DNA from: Petrosia ficiformis
Lineage: Eukaryota > Porifera > Demospongiae > Haplosclerida > Petrosiidae
DNA: 64,000 nucleotides
Assembly (NCBI GenBank): GCA_947044365.1
Contig: OX345636.1
Span: 7,212,001-7,276,000, forward strand
Reading direction: 5' to 3'
This document shows positions 24,132 through 35,600 of this stretch, piece after piece. The notes under the pieces were generated by a model that saw nothing but the letters and a program-made list of their open reading frames with translations, was not told the DNA's origin and did no database searches. Positions within the stretch are counted from its first letter, which is position 1. Each line of letters opens with the position of its first letter. Made by a program: the position numbers and the translations under genes.

Positions 24132-25037
24132 GATTTATGCACTTTATAGTCCAAATATAGATGTGAGTTCCACTATGCCTTAAGCCCTTCTTTTAGTGGG
24201 TAAGACCAAAGTTTGGCATTTTGCAGTCTAATTAGTGTTCTAGATGTTGTATTGGATCAGGTTAAGTGTTTATTATTATATATGCAGCTGTAAGGTTACA
24301 TCACTATAGTATTTAAATTATTGTGCGTGTGTATGTGTGCATGTGTGCATGAGTGGGTGTATTTGTGTCTGTGTTTGTTTGTATATTTGTGTTTTCGCAA
24401 AATAAACTATGAAATTTAGTGGAGCTACTGGCCGACTTCAGATTATATAAGGATCAAAAATACAAGAGGTTTTATTGTATGATGACTTTTATACATGTAC
24501 ATGCACATGTACACTATACATAGTTTCTTAGTTTACATGTACATGTGTCGTCCATACGGTACCTGTTCATATATACTTATAAATATTGTATCCTTCAATC
24601 ACTACATGTTTATTATACTGTAATACTGTCTCTGTCTCTCTCCATTTCTCTGCTATTCTTCCTTTCTCTCAGATGCTAATACTCACTCATGATTTAAAAG
24701 CTAATTTAAGAGATACATGTACCTTAGAGAACCTCATAAATTAAGTGTTTTACATAATTATATATACTTGTGCATCAGTGTTCTGCCCAGGATATTTAGA
24801 GTGATGGTTAGATTGTAACTTGCATTTAGTGGTGTTTACACAGTATATAGTAGTTATACTATCTCAATAGTCTGCATTGTACATGTACATGTGTATGTGC
24901 CTCTTCAGTTGCATCTGATATGTAATGTAATATATCAACTACTATATCTAACCCTCTATAGATTTACATGTACATGTTCAGTATACATTACTTGTAAACT
25001 CAATACACATACATGTATGTAATAAGTATACATCTAG
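24132..25037. other. Non-coding, rich in ACATGTACATGT
   Basis: Contains GT-rich low-complexity sequence near 24325-24395 and several TACATGTA palindromes. No gene is seen. Confidence 0.5.
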
Positions 25038-25135
25038 ACTTTATGTACATGAACATTTACAAGTGTACTGTACACTCGTTATGTACACTTTATGTACATG
25101 TACATTTACAAGTGTACTGTACACTCATTATGTAA
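25038..25135. repeat. 49 bp tandem duplication
   Basis: ACTTTATGTACATG(A/T)ACATTTAC + AAGTGTACTGTACACTC is present twice, starting at 25038 and 25087, and a third start occurs at 25136. Confidence 0.85.
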
Positions 25136-25149
25136 ACTTTATGTACATA

Positions 25150-25303
25150 TGTTATCTGAAAGAAAGAAAGAAAGAAAGACAGACACCTGAGACAATGGAA
25201 AAATGAAAAATGAGAGTTGCCTCAGGTGGGATTTGAACCCACGACACTCTGTATTCCAGACAGATGCTCTACCAACTGAGCTACCCAGGCAGCTCAGCTG
25301 GCA
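25150..25303 (-). repeat. tRNA-derived SINE with (CTTT)n tail
   Basis: On the minus strand a tRNA-like head (25290 to 25218) is followed by AACTCTCATTTTTC, a short CCTCAGG-like repeat of the head's end, and a CTTTCTTTCTTT tail at 25160-25178. A tRNA head plus a short body and simple tail is the usual plan of a SINE. Confidence 0.65.
25218..25290 (-). tRNA. tRNA-like sequence, 73 nt, anticodon GGA on a class I body
   Basis: The cloverleaf can be drawn in full. The acceptor is GCCTGGG with CTGAGGC (one G-G mismatch and one G-U pair). The D arm is GCTC AGTTGGTA GAGC. The anticodon arm is TCTGT CTGGAAT ACAGA, the variable loop is 5 nt, and the T arm is GTGGG TTCAAAT CCCAC with discriminator A. 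Both internal RNA polymerase III boxes are present (TAGCTCAGTTGG and GGTTCAAATCC). Anticodon GGA would decode serine, but serine tRNAs have a long variable arm that is absent here; the body resembles a lysine-type tRNA. With the SINE tail next to it, a retroposon head is more likely than a working tRNA gene. Confidence 0.6.
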
Positions 25304-25401
25304 GGGTCTGATTACTAGGCTTTTAGGTGATGTACATTTACAAATGTACTATACACATTGAATACATGTAGGTATACCTGGAGACTATATATACAGTATA
25401 T

Positions 25402-25606
25402 GTCAATAAAAAGTGACCATACAGTAATTACAGTAATTACTCAATAGATTCATTTCGACACTACAGTTGTCTAACTGTAATTTTGACAGTAACTGATATA
25501 CATGTACTTGTCAATTCATACCACAGTAGTGAGACAGTAATTACTCTACTATACTGACAGTAGAACTAAGGTAATTACTGTTAATGTATGGTGACATTTT
25601 ATTGAC
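25402..25606. mobile_element. MITE, about 205 bp, imperfect terminal inverted repeats
   Basis: The left end GTCAATAAAAAGTGACCATA and right end TATGGTGACATTTTATTGAC are inverted copies. AGTAATTAC / GTAATTACT units recur inside. It is non-coding. Confidence 0.7.
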
Positions 25607-27892
25607 TTACACTGTAAATGTACATGCATTCATACTTGTGGTACAATATGTAGATCTTCATATGTATCTCCATATACATTGTATACATTATATACATGTA
25701 TTATAAGTTTAGACTCTGTTAAAATCAAAACAATGACCATCCAATATTTTAACAAACTTCCATTATTATGAATGTTCCTAACAATGGTATATAATGCTTC
25801 ATCTATTATTGTTGTAGTTATAATTATTATTAATTAATTATTTTTTAACAAGTATTACTTTATTTGTTATAGCATTATTAGAAAGTCAAAATTTAAAATA
25901 TAGAAAAAATGGCCTCATCTTCTAATATGTACTACACAAATAAAGGTTTGTAACTTTGTATATTTATCAAAATCTACACTATCAATTATAAATTTGTACA
26001 TTTATCCTAAATTCTATACTATTTTGAAATATTTTAACATATACTCATGTACTTTCCCTGTAGCACATGTAGGATTTCATACAGTGGGGTGAAGGGGGGA
26101 TATCTCTTCTAACTAAAGTTACCCCCTGCTAGATTTTATACCAAATGTATTTCAACATAAAATAGCAGTCACTGATATGGAAATAACTGCAATATTTGAC
26201 TATAATAAAAATTATTACGATTATACTAATATTTGTGTGTGTGTGTGTGCATTACAACTTACACTCCAAGTCCTACTATACATGTATATATTACAAGTGC
26301 AGTGTTACAATCCAGACTTGAAAACAGCTTCAATCACGTGGATGAAATAAATGGGTTGAGCTAGAAATTGACAGCCGCTGAAAACTTAGATCCAGCTTGA
26401 AGTTGTAGCAGCCACTACTTCAATTGTACTTCATTTCAAGCTGTGATTCGACAGCGATAGGCTTCAAGCAAGATGAGCTGTGTTTCAGTGAACTCTTTTG
26501 CTACCAGACGTCTTCTGAAAGTTGTTAAGTTAAAGCCATAATCAAAATCATTCTTTGTTAGTTGCATGAAAAAACCAAGGCGAGTATTAAGTACAGTAGT
26601 CAGTGAAAATGCACGCTTACACAGAGCAATAATGTATTAATTGAAGGCGTGTTATCACCACACCCACTTCCTGTTAGTATTTAAAGCATGCAGAGAACAT
26701 GCTAAATGTGCTTTGCGGAAAACACTGGTATTTACCCACTTTCTGTCTCTATCTACCTGTGTGTTAGATTAATTACTATGGAGTACACAATAGTCACTGT
26801 AGATTTTGTACACACAATATGTGTCATGTTTTGAGTGTGGTGAATGTAATGTCCCTCGGAAAACATCTCTCCTTTGTATGTGATATGAAACACACATATA
26901 TTAACACACACTTATAATTATATATATACCTACCACAATAATTATTATACTCTCTTTCTCTCTCTATTTCATGTTATTATACTTCCCACTTATTTCAAGC
27001 AGAGTTGCAAAAAAAAACTGACAACTTTCACACTCGTTGTAAAATTTAATATTGTTCTCTGTTTTTTCATATTAGTTTTTATTATTAATTTTGGTGTTAA
27101 TACTATGTATGTACTGAATACATGAAGTCAGAGTGACATTCAACCTTCAAGACCAGTTTCCAGCCCCACCCAATATAACACCTGATTGCAAAGGAGGTAG
27201 GTACTGGATGGAGCTACCCGGACCAGGAGCTATATATGTATGCAGTGGTTATTACTAAAGAAGACCTGCTCTAGTTGCCATTGTGACCAAGAATAAAGCT
27301 AATATATGTTAGTGGTGAATATCACATCTTTAATTATGTTTTAATCCATATGATAAATAGTAAACTCAAGTTTTTAAGAGTATGCCCAGATGCCCAAACA
27401 GTAATCAAGAGTATTAAAATTATAAAGCTAATTTCAACTTTCATGGTGAGTGCATGTATTCAATCGAGCAATAATGGATCAGTGCAATTCCTTCTACAAA
27501 ATATAACAAGAGCATGTATATGTATATATGTGCGTGTAGTACATATTTAATTAACATGCAAATACATTTGAAAAACAATGCAATAAGCAGAAACTGAATC
27601 TGAGAAGCACTTTCATCATGCAAACCAAAATTTTATTAATTAGTACTAGTAATGTAGAAAACAAATTAATTGAAATGTGAATATTTTGAATACATTGCTC
27701 CAAATGCATATTGATCCATATCAGTGTTTTGTGTATGCAGTAATTTAAATGAGATTAAATGTGTTATATAAATTATATACACTATAATAATTATGATGTG
27801 ACTATACTGGACAATAGTTATTAGTAAAAATCCAATACACATGGATGAACTGAACTTAGAACACCCAATCCCAGTTCATGTCAAAATAAAAC
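25607..27892. other. Non-coding DNA with one dispersed fragment
   Basis: About 26300-26620 is related to 19632-19870. On the minus strand both can be read as an SGCYN-containing peptide, but neither has an intact frame, so it is a dispersed repeat of unknown kind. A (GT)n run lies near 26234-26250. Nothing else is recognised. Confidence 0.45.
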
Positions 27893-28310
27893 AACGACTA
27901 CGGGGTGAATTTTAAAGGGGGGTGTCCCCCCTGTTTTACGGTGGTTCGAAGGGGGCGCTGCCGACGAATTATGCAATTTTTGACCCCGCCCACGCCCTCT
28001 GGTGGGTAGCTGAGGCATTTTCCTTGCTGTGAAACCTGACATCGTGCGTGTAGCTGGTGCCAACATGCAGCGAGGTCATTTTGTTAGCCCCAGTTCCAGT
28101 CAAAAGAGGGAGAGCACTGCATTTGATTTGATCCTACGATGCGCTTGGGGACTTTCGAGTACCGGTAAGCAAGTTGGTGGAAGTAGTACTCCATGTGAGC
28201 CAAGTTTTGGGGTAGAGAAAGTGAACGCTGGCCAAATTATATGCAATAGAGTCGCCAGTGTTGGAAATGGGAAGAATTTTGAAAAACAGGCTCAGTGCTC
28301 TAAGGGTTAA
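27893..28310 (-). mobile_element. P family element, TTAA-ended
   Basis: Minus-strand copy of the P family. Its terminus at 28290-28310 reads TTAACCCTTAGAGCACTGAG on the minus strand. The body contains the same GACTCGAAAGTCCCC-like, CAGTGCTCTCCCTCTTTTGA and GCATGTTGGCACCAGC blocks as 11936-12350. The other end is truncated near 27893. A TTAA target and short inverted ends suggest a piggyBac-type non-autonomous element. Confidence 0.8.
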
Positions 28311-28324
28311 TGTTAAGGCGGGTG

Positions 28325-28332
28325 TGACGTCA
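28325..28332. promoter_or_regulatory. CRE-like palindrome TGACGTCA
   Basis: A perfect 8 bp cAMP-response-element palindrome, 37 bp upstream of the ATG at 28369 and just outside the P element. Such a site binds CREB/ATF proteins in animals. A chance occurrence in 64 kb cannot be excluded. Confidence 0.4.
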
Positions 28333-28368
28333 GAAAACGTTTGGGGTAGGGAACTAGGGATCGCTAGC

Positions 28369-28485
28369 ATGCTCTCTTTGAAAGCTGTTCTTGTTATTTT
28401 GGTTCTTTCTCCTGTCCTCTCTACCCCAGTAGAGGTGCCATCTTATGAATTACCCTTCCAGGATCTGCAGAACAAGGAATATTGA
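28369..28485 (+). CDS. Possible small secreted peptide (38 aa)
   Basis: The ATG opens a 38-codon frame. Residues 1-19 (MLSLKAVLVILVLSPVLST) have the shape of a signal peptide: a lysine, a hydrophobic run, and small residues before a cut. They are followed by PVEVPSYELPFQDLQNKEY and a TGA. It lies next to a CRE-like site. No splice donor is obvious in the frame, so it is either a complete micropeptide gene, the first exon of a longer secreted protein, or chance. No family is recognised and the adjoining P element may have brought part of the upstream sequence. Confidence 0.3.
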   Translation: MLSLKAVLVILVLSPVLSTPVEVPSYELPFQDLQNKEY

Positions 28486-28821
28486 CAAGAGAGCTATGAC
28501 TGTCATCCAGAAAATATAGTAATGTGAACCTTTTTGATCATATATGGTGAACTGTTGGGTTCCGGCACTTCAACTTATGAAGAAAATTGTCTGAAGAAGT
28601 AAGTCATGATTACATAATGCTTTTTTTCTGGTGCCAGTAACATGTAAAATAAAATCTCAACTTGGGTTACTATAATAGTAATTATAATAATTATATAACT
28701 GAACTACTACAACATTAAATTCTACATATATTTATATCATGGTTGAGCCTAACTTCAAACATACCGACAGTGTTATAAATCAATTACCCTTGGGATGAAT
28801 AAATCCCTTTGAAGTTAGATG
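28486..28821. other. Non-coding spacer
   Basis: No gene or repeat is recognised. Confidence 0.5.
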
Positions 28822-28823
28822 TA

Positions 28824-29337
28824 CCTTAAAGACACGTTTAAAAATTAGCGTTTTTAGCGAGAAGCATCAAAAACGCTAATTTTAGTACTCGCAATAATAG
28901 AATTTATTACAGTGAAAATTTGATATAATTAGACAATTTTCATATCAAATTCAGAGCTAGAGCTAGAGTTCCAGTCTTTGTCGAAGTAGATTTTCGCCTC
29001 TCTGTGCTCAAGCCACTCCATGCCCAATGGTTGGTTAACATGTATAACTTCTTGTCCACCGAGAGAGGAAGACTGGTTATATCTAAAGGATGGAAGAAAG
29101 CTAAAATATCAGGACTATTAGACAGTACAACTGTTTTGCCACCAGAGGACCCGTTTGAATATATCACTGATTAATTGATGTCTTAAAATGTTAATGTTTC
29201 TTGTTGTTGATAAGATCGTTGTTGATAATCGGAATTATGTAACACCGAAGTTAAAATAGCTAAAATTAGTACCAGCCGAAAGTAGTAGGTCCTAAAACCG
29301 CTAAATTTAGTACCCGTTTTGAAACGTGTCCTTAAGG
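28824..29337 (+). mobile_element. Tigger/pogo-type deletion derivative, TA target duplication
   Basis: The ends CCTTAAAGACACGTTT (28824) and AAACGTGTCCTTAAGG (to 29337) are inverted repeats with one mismatch. They are flanked by TA on both sides (28822-28823 and 29338-29339), the target site of Tc1/mariner/pogo elements. Subterminal hairpins with TTAGCGTTTTT / AAAAACGCTAA follow the left end. It retains only the transposase C-terminus (28929-29174), so it arose by internal deletion of a larger element. Confidence 0.85.
28929..29174 (+). pseudogene. C-terminal stub of a DDE (pogo/Tigger-like) transposase
   Basis: Open from a stop at 28926 to TAA at 29172. It contains VDFRLSVLKPLHAQWLVNMY, a basic helix region and an acidic end with LPPEDPFEY. 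The K-P-L-H-A-Q-W block is one I associate with the end of the DDE domain of pogo-like transposases in sponges. No DDE catalytic residues are left. It lies inside the 28824-29337 element in the sense orientation. Confidence 0.6.
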
Positions 29338-29375
29338 TAGTCACAGTTCGTGGTTAACAGTTTATGGTAACACGT

Positions 29376-29520
29376 TAGCACCTGAAGAAGCCAATATGAT
29401 GAACGGATTTTTTTTGTACAGAAGACAGAGACAAACGCTTCTTTTTGGGATCGATGTTCTCCTTTTCAATATCGTGTTTCTCTCCTACTTTCTCGATTGC
29501 TTCTAGTAAATACACTGCTG
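29376..29520 (-). pseudogene. Possible N-terminal fragment of a Crypton-like protein
   Basis: The minus-strand frame contains AIEKVGEKHDIEKENIDPKK followed by KRLSLS. The EKEN..P..K(K/R)xLSLS pattern also occurs at the start of the 37049-37438 protein. No further domain is present. The similarity is short, so this is tentative. Confidence 0.25.
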
Positions 29521-29609
29521 GACCTCATGGAGTCAGGTAGTATTATGCAACGACTAATTTTGCGCATGCGCAGTTTGGCTCAAGCATGTAAATAAATTCG
29601 TTATACATG

Positions 29610-29716
29610 TAACACCCCCGCTTGGGAAATATCACATTTATAATCACCTCGCCCTCGGGCTTACGGCTCTCGGGCTCGGTGATTATAAATGCGATATATC
29701 CCTCGCTGGGGTGTTA
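29610..29716. mobile_element. Foldback element, 107 bp
   Basis: The arms TAACACCCC..ATATCACATTTATAATCACC and GGTGATTATAAATGCGATAT..GGGGTGTTA pair almost fully around a loop of CTCGGGCT repeats. This type of hairpin MITE is similar in design, not in sequence, to 11468-11664. Confidence 0.7.
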
Positions 29717-29758
29717 TAACATACACATATATATTTAGTGACATTATGATATGAATTA

Positions 29759-30225
29759 TTATGGGTCTTAAGGGCTATCCCTGTAATTGCTTTCTGTGTG
29801 GTATAATTAATTTATAATTATGTTTGTATCATTTACATGAGTATTCATTGTATAAGTAGTTAAAGTAGTTGCATCATTCCTGAGGACTCGTTCAGTTAGT
29901 GCGTGAAAGAATATGCGCTTGAGCTACAGACCAGCAGGAAAGAATGTAAAAGTGCTAATAATTGTTGTATATAGCAGAAAACAGTATAAAGATATTGCAA
30001 GAAATTTTATAATAAATTGTTGAGTTTAGAAAGTCATCATTTAGAACCTTGAACGACTACTTAAGTCAGTTCATCAGAAATCTGTGTACTTAGACTGTAA
30101 TTACACTTACTTCTTTGGGTCCCAGTTTTTGAGTACACAGAAAGGTAGAGACACTAGTGCCATCAGCAGTGATTCATGCATAGTAATCACAAAGCGGGAT
30201 ATGTTTTTCTAAATATATCTTGTTA
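29759..30225 (+). repeat. M1 family element, diverged copy
   Basis: Follows M1 order: TATCCCTGTAATTGCTTTC, the GCGTGAAAGAATATGCGC block, an AGCAGAAAACAGTATAAAG part, GTACACAGAAAGGTAGAGAC, and an end of AAAGCGGGATATGTTTTTCT..CTTGTT. Confidence 0.7.
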
Positions 30226-30923
30226 TTATTCTTTTCACTATACAATATCTATATTAGAGAGATGTTTGTATATATTAATGAGTATATTATGAAGACTATA
30301 CCTTTGTGTAATGAACATTATGTCACATCATGTGTACATTCCATACACCATTTTCTGTACATTATTATTGCCAGAATATGTCTACATTTTAAACTATATT
30401 CAATGTTGTACCAAATTATGTGTTTATATAATCTTGATGAGGTGAATAAACATACTTTTGAATGTATCTGACAGTATAAACATCATCATAAAGGTAGTGA
30501 GTGTGTCAAATGATTGTTATTAGATATTTTCTCTGGTAAAACTAAACTGTTAATGATAATATCAAAGCAACTTATATATTCTGATAGTGTAATACACACA
30601 AAAAAAATATTATCTTGTCTGAGAAAATCTATCAGTAAACAGTCACTGATTACTCATTAAATATATAATTATATACATGAAATAATATATTATATACAAG
30701 TAGCTAAATGAGGTTCAAAATATTGTCAATTGATTGTAGTAGAAAATGGTGTTGAATACAAAACAACTAATAAGACATATTCAGACAATGTTTGGATTGA
30801 GTGTTTGAGTTTTAAATTATATTGCATTCACATTTCAAGTGTCTATTTATGACTCATAGAAAATGGCTTCCAACAGTTTTGAACTATAATAATTTGCTAA
30901 ATGTTTGTGACTACACATGCATA
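30226..30923. other. Non-coding spacer
   Basis: AT-rich. An open frame at 30220-30471 has no recognisable domain or support. Confidence 0.4.
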
Positions 30924-31356
30924 TTATGAACATAGTTAAGGAAGTTGCAATATTATGTCATTATGGGGACCAGCTAATTACTAGGTATGGCACGTAAAAG
31001 AACTCACTCTTGAGCCTTAGACTAGTAGGAGAATGTAAAATAGCATCTAATGCTAATAACTGTTGTATATATCAGAGAAACAGTATGAAGATGATGTAAG
31101 AATATTAAACGAGTAAGAAAAGCGAGTAATTAAAATGAGTTGTTGAGTTTCAGACATGAGAGAGTCATCAGCAATGACTAAGGTTAGAACATTAAAGGAG
31201 TACTTCAGTTTCATCAAAGATCTGTAGACTTCATTTATGCATTGTTCAGGCCATATTTTTCTTAGTATGCATAAAGGGACACTAGGGCATGATTGATTTA
31301 TAGTCACTACAAAGCACTTAGAGAAGGATACTGCTTCTCAATAATTATATCTTGTT
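30924..31356 (+). repeat. M1 family element, 5' truncated
   Basis: Starts inside the family at CATAGTTAAGGAAGTTG. It continues through GGCACGTAAAAGAAC, CTAATAACTGTTGTATAT, AGGAGTACTTCAGT and ends CACTACAAAGCACTT..CTTGTT. Confidence 0.7.
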
Positions 31357-31490
31357 TTTGCTCTTCTTTAAATTGTTTCATATCTTACGAGTCTTCCATT
31401 TATTTCATGAATTCTATTTTATTCATGTGTAGAATATGTATTCCTACGTAAACTGTACTTCCCATTATTAAATAATGTTAATAACTTTTT

Positions 31491-31998
31491 ACCATAGGGC
31501 CATCCCTATAATTGCTTTCCACGGGGTTTAATGTATATATATATATGTTGTGTCACTTGCGCAACTATGCGTTGTATACGTAGTTAAGGAAGTTGCGTTA
31601 TTCCAAGGGGGCTCGGTCAATTAATGGATGTGGCACGTAAAAGAACGCGCGTTCGAGGCACTTCGAGCTACAGACAAGCCAGGAAGATTCAGAAACTGCT
31701 AATAACTGTTGTATATATATAGCAGAGAAACAGTATAAATATTATGCAAGAATCTTTAACAAGTAAGTTGTTAAGTTTCAGATATGAGGAAGTCATCATT
31801 TAGAACCTTTGAAGGAGTACTTCAGTCAGTTCATCAAAGATCTGTGTACTTAGACTGCAATCGGGCTTACACTTACTTCTTCAGGCCCCAGCTTTTGAGT
31901 ACACAGTAAGGTAGAGACACTAGTGCCATCAGCAATGCTTAGTACATAGTCATTACAAAGCAAATATAGGGATGTTTTTTTCTCTATATACACTTGTT
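31491..31998 (+). repeat. M1 family element, near full length (about 508 bp)
   Basis: Complete from AGGGCCATCCCTATAATTGC to TCTCTATATACACTTGTT. Inverted subterminal repeats are CCATCCCTATAATTGCTTT on the left and a weaker AAAGCAAATATAGGGATG on the right. Lies just downstream of the stop codon of the large minus-strand gene, so it may provide or follow its 3' end. Confidence 0.8.
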
Positions 31999-32121
31999 GT
32001 AAATGTACTGTAAAATAACAACAAACTAATATAATAGAAAATACTGTATGTTCATCTAAAATATATAGTAAACTACTTGTATTACATGTAACTAATAATT
32101 ATATAACTATTGTTTATATTA

Positions 32122-32642
32122 TTAATGTATAATAATTTTAGATATTACAAAACACAATTTATCACTATTAATATATTCAGTGTTATAATTAGCATTGTAT
32201 TCTAAATCACTGTGTGATATGAAGTCAGGTTCACCCCATCCACCAGGTGCAATTATGTCTCCTTGTGTGACTCTTGTACGATGTTCTAATGGTGCATTGT
32301 AATGGTCGATAGTCTTCTCCACATGTCTCTTATCCTCCCTCCAATTGAGTAGTTGAATAGTAATCTCACTATTTAAAGGCCATGTCAAGCTCTCGTCATT
32401 TTGACCTTCCATGAGCCTCACACTAACACTTACATGTGTACCCGTACCAGTACTGTAACCATTAGCATGTACTATTAACTTAAACTTATATCCATCTGGT
32501 GCACTGTACAACCCCGGACTCCACCATGTATCAGCCACTCTCTTGTGTTCACTAAAGCTGTACATAGTGATAGTACATGGAGGGAGGAGATAAGGTAACT
32601 CAGTTACAGGTGTATGAATATACCAAATAGGTACATCTGGAC
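32122..32642 (-). CDS. Exon 13: third MATH domain and stop
   Basis: Phase 1 start after ATTACAG, ends with TAA at 32124-32122. Blocks: HKRVADTWWSPGLYSAPDGY, GTHVSVSVRLMEGQNDESL, TWPLNSEITIQLLNWRED and KLCFVISKIIIH. The stop falls where exons 11 and 12 have their splice donor, so the terminal exon is a read-through version of the same module. No AATAAA is seen directly downstream on the coding strand. Confidence 0.85.
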
Positions 32643-35600
32643 CTGTAATATAATATAGTATAATAAATAATTATTAATGATGCACCAATAAAAGATTTAC
32701 TGATATTCCGATAAACTTTAGATATGTACCAATAACCAATATCGATTCACTATTACTTCTATACCTTCTGGTTTCTGATTCTTTCAATGAACATATTCTC
32801 AATAATTTTGAATATCATAAAAGTTGTTATAATTACAAGAAATGACATTATTACTACAGTTTGTACAATATCAGTTACTGTACATCTGGTAGAAATAACC
32901 GATACCAATACTAAAAGGTAATGAACAATACTGATTACATTATTATATCTTATAATGGCCCATACAACTTCAAATGGGTGTGCAGGTTTACATTTTGACT
33001 TCATACTATGTTTATATTTTAAAGTGCATTCATGATGTAATTTAAACTGTGTAATAATGTCATACAAAGATGTTTACATGTATATAATGTTATGTTTTAT
33101 TACCTGTATGTATGATAACTTTAGAAACTCTGAAACATAGTGTGTCGTTGTGTAGATATTCTGTGTTGTTATCAGCATTGTAGGGTAGATGCTGGTGAGG
33201 AATGACTTCAAGTTTCATCCATGAAACTTGTGCTGCCTCTCCATCCATTACTCTTGTACGATATTCAACTGGTAGATTATGGTGGTTGATGATCATCTCC
33301 ACATGTCCCTTATCCTCCCTCCAGTTCAGTAATTGAATAGTAATCTCACTATTCAATGGCCACTTCAAATACTCGTCATTCTCCCCCTTCATGAGACATA
33401 CACCTACACTTAGGTGTGTATTTTTATCAACACCCAACCCATTTGCGTCAACATGTACTCGCAGTTTATATCCATTTGTTGTGGAGTAAAAAGGTACACT
33501 AAGCCACTCATTACCAACTCTCTTGTGTTCATTGTAGTTGTACATTGTTAGTATACATGGAAGGAGGAGGTGTGGGGACTGAGTCTCAGGAGGGATATAC
33601 CAGGCTGGTATATCAGTACCTATGATAATAAATATAATATTTAATACATAAAATTAATTTACATAATTATATTATCTTCATGAGGTATAGTAACTATACT
33701 ATAATAGTATATATCATGAAAAGAAGTGGTCACAATATAATGGATCAGGAATGTATAATTATGGTATATTACATGTATCTACTGGTGTGTCATCTAATAT
33801 CTATTGGTGTGTCGTCGATACAGTGCTACATCATGGGTAACACACTAGTACATAATAATTATGCTAGTACATATAGCATACAACATTTTCTATAATTATG
33901 ACTCCGTGGTTATGACTATTTATCTTAAATCAAATTTATTATATTTGATTTTTTAATAAATATATGGTTACTATGAAAACATGTAGCTAATCACATGTAC
34001 AATGTTGATGATTATTAAATATGTTTTAAATTCATACATGTATCTAATTGATAAATAGACGGATTTAGACCTATGTACATTATGATGATATAACTTCAGG
34101 ATATGAAAAGTATTGAGTATAATACTGGTATAATATATTACTTATTATTACTGGATCACATGATCTAGTAAATGGTTACATATTATTATCACACCTGCTG
34201 TTATTATTTTCCTGTCCATTCATTGTTGTTCATATTATAACTAGTAATAGGTATATTGAACAGTTGAGACAACATTTTATACAGTATAACAATCATTAAC
34301 TATTATGAACTAACACTTACACACACCTCATCATACCATATCACTTTATTAAAGTATAATGATAATAATGTCATGCAGGATATGATAGGATCAAATGAAA
34401 TGTAATGTAATTATATTACATATGATAATGAAGTGACATGTATTATATAAAGTACATGTAATTGAATAATATATCCATTAGAGGTTATTTGATTACATCA
34501 TTTACATGATAATACATAAAAAGTAAACTGTGTCACACTGTGAGTCTGATATTTTGAGTGGTAAACTACTATACAAAACAATAATAACAGTATCCATTAC
34601 ATGTACTTGTTGTGTTCTACTACTGGTAATATAATGTTGATAAAACCCTTTAGTCTGGTAGTTCCTAAGTGTAGTTGAATAACATACTAGGTATATATGA
34701 TTACAACTTCTCTGTTTCCAGATAATACAATAGAATCAAGCTTTCTTTTACCACTCATTTCATGAAGAATATCCGGTAAATCCCAGAGTATGAAATATTG
34801 TGACATCATTTAAATAACCTCTATAGCTTTATTTCAACTATTTAAAAGAAGCTGGTATTTATCATTCATATTTTTAATCCTCATTTATTATGTACATGTA
34901 TTGTATTTGTATTGACCTTTTCATGAGGAGATCATGTAGATATAATCAAAGGTTGATATTAATATAAATGATGTTACAGACATGTTAAGTGAGGGTTGGT
35001 TCTGCTGGTTAGTCTACTGTTCATCAGCTTAATCCAGTTAGGTATTTGAGGAGATAGAAACAGCTGGCTTTGAAGTTAGCTTTGGAATTAGTACAATCCT
35101 ATGCTTTTCTGCCATCAAGGAATCTGGTGGCTCAGATAGTAAAAGTGGCTGACTAGATACCAGAAGGTCCATGGTTCAATCATAGTCTTCACTTGTTTTA
35201 TTTTATTCTTTATTCTAATTAGCAGGAAATTAGCCTCAAGTGTTTAATAGTACATGTACATGTGTATAGTAATACATGTACACACTGGATATACATGTAC
35301 ATGTTTTTAGTATTGATATTGCACAGGTAGTGTTTAGTATTGATATTGTACAGGTAGTGTTAAGTATTGATATTGTAGAGTACAGTAATATGTGTACACA
35401 CTGGATATATAACATTAGATGTATATGTACATATTGTTGTAATACATGTAGTATAATATAAGTTGATGATATCTGATAAACATGTATGTACTAGATATAT
35501 AAGTATACTAGTATACTTGTGATATTTCATAGTAAGATAAACATAGTTATGATTGTAAAGACAAGATATACAATATCATAAAAAGATGATGTTTATACAT

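Noticed and set aside
23744..24154. Open frames on both strands over the second minisatellite
   Set aside because: Same artefact of a 45 bp unit; three frames on two strands are open at once.
32759..33067. Open frame of 102 codons with hydrophobic segments on the minus strand
   Set aside because: Lies wholly in the intron between MATH exons 12 and 13 and shows no domain or splice support.
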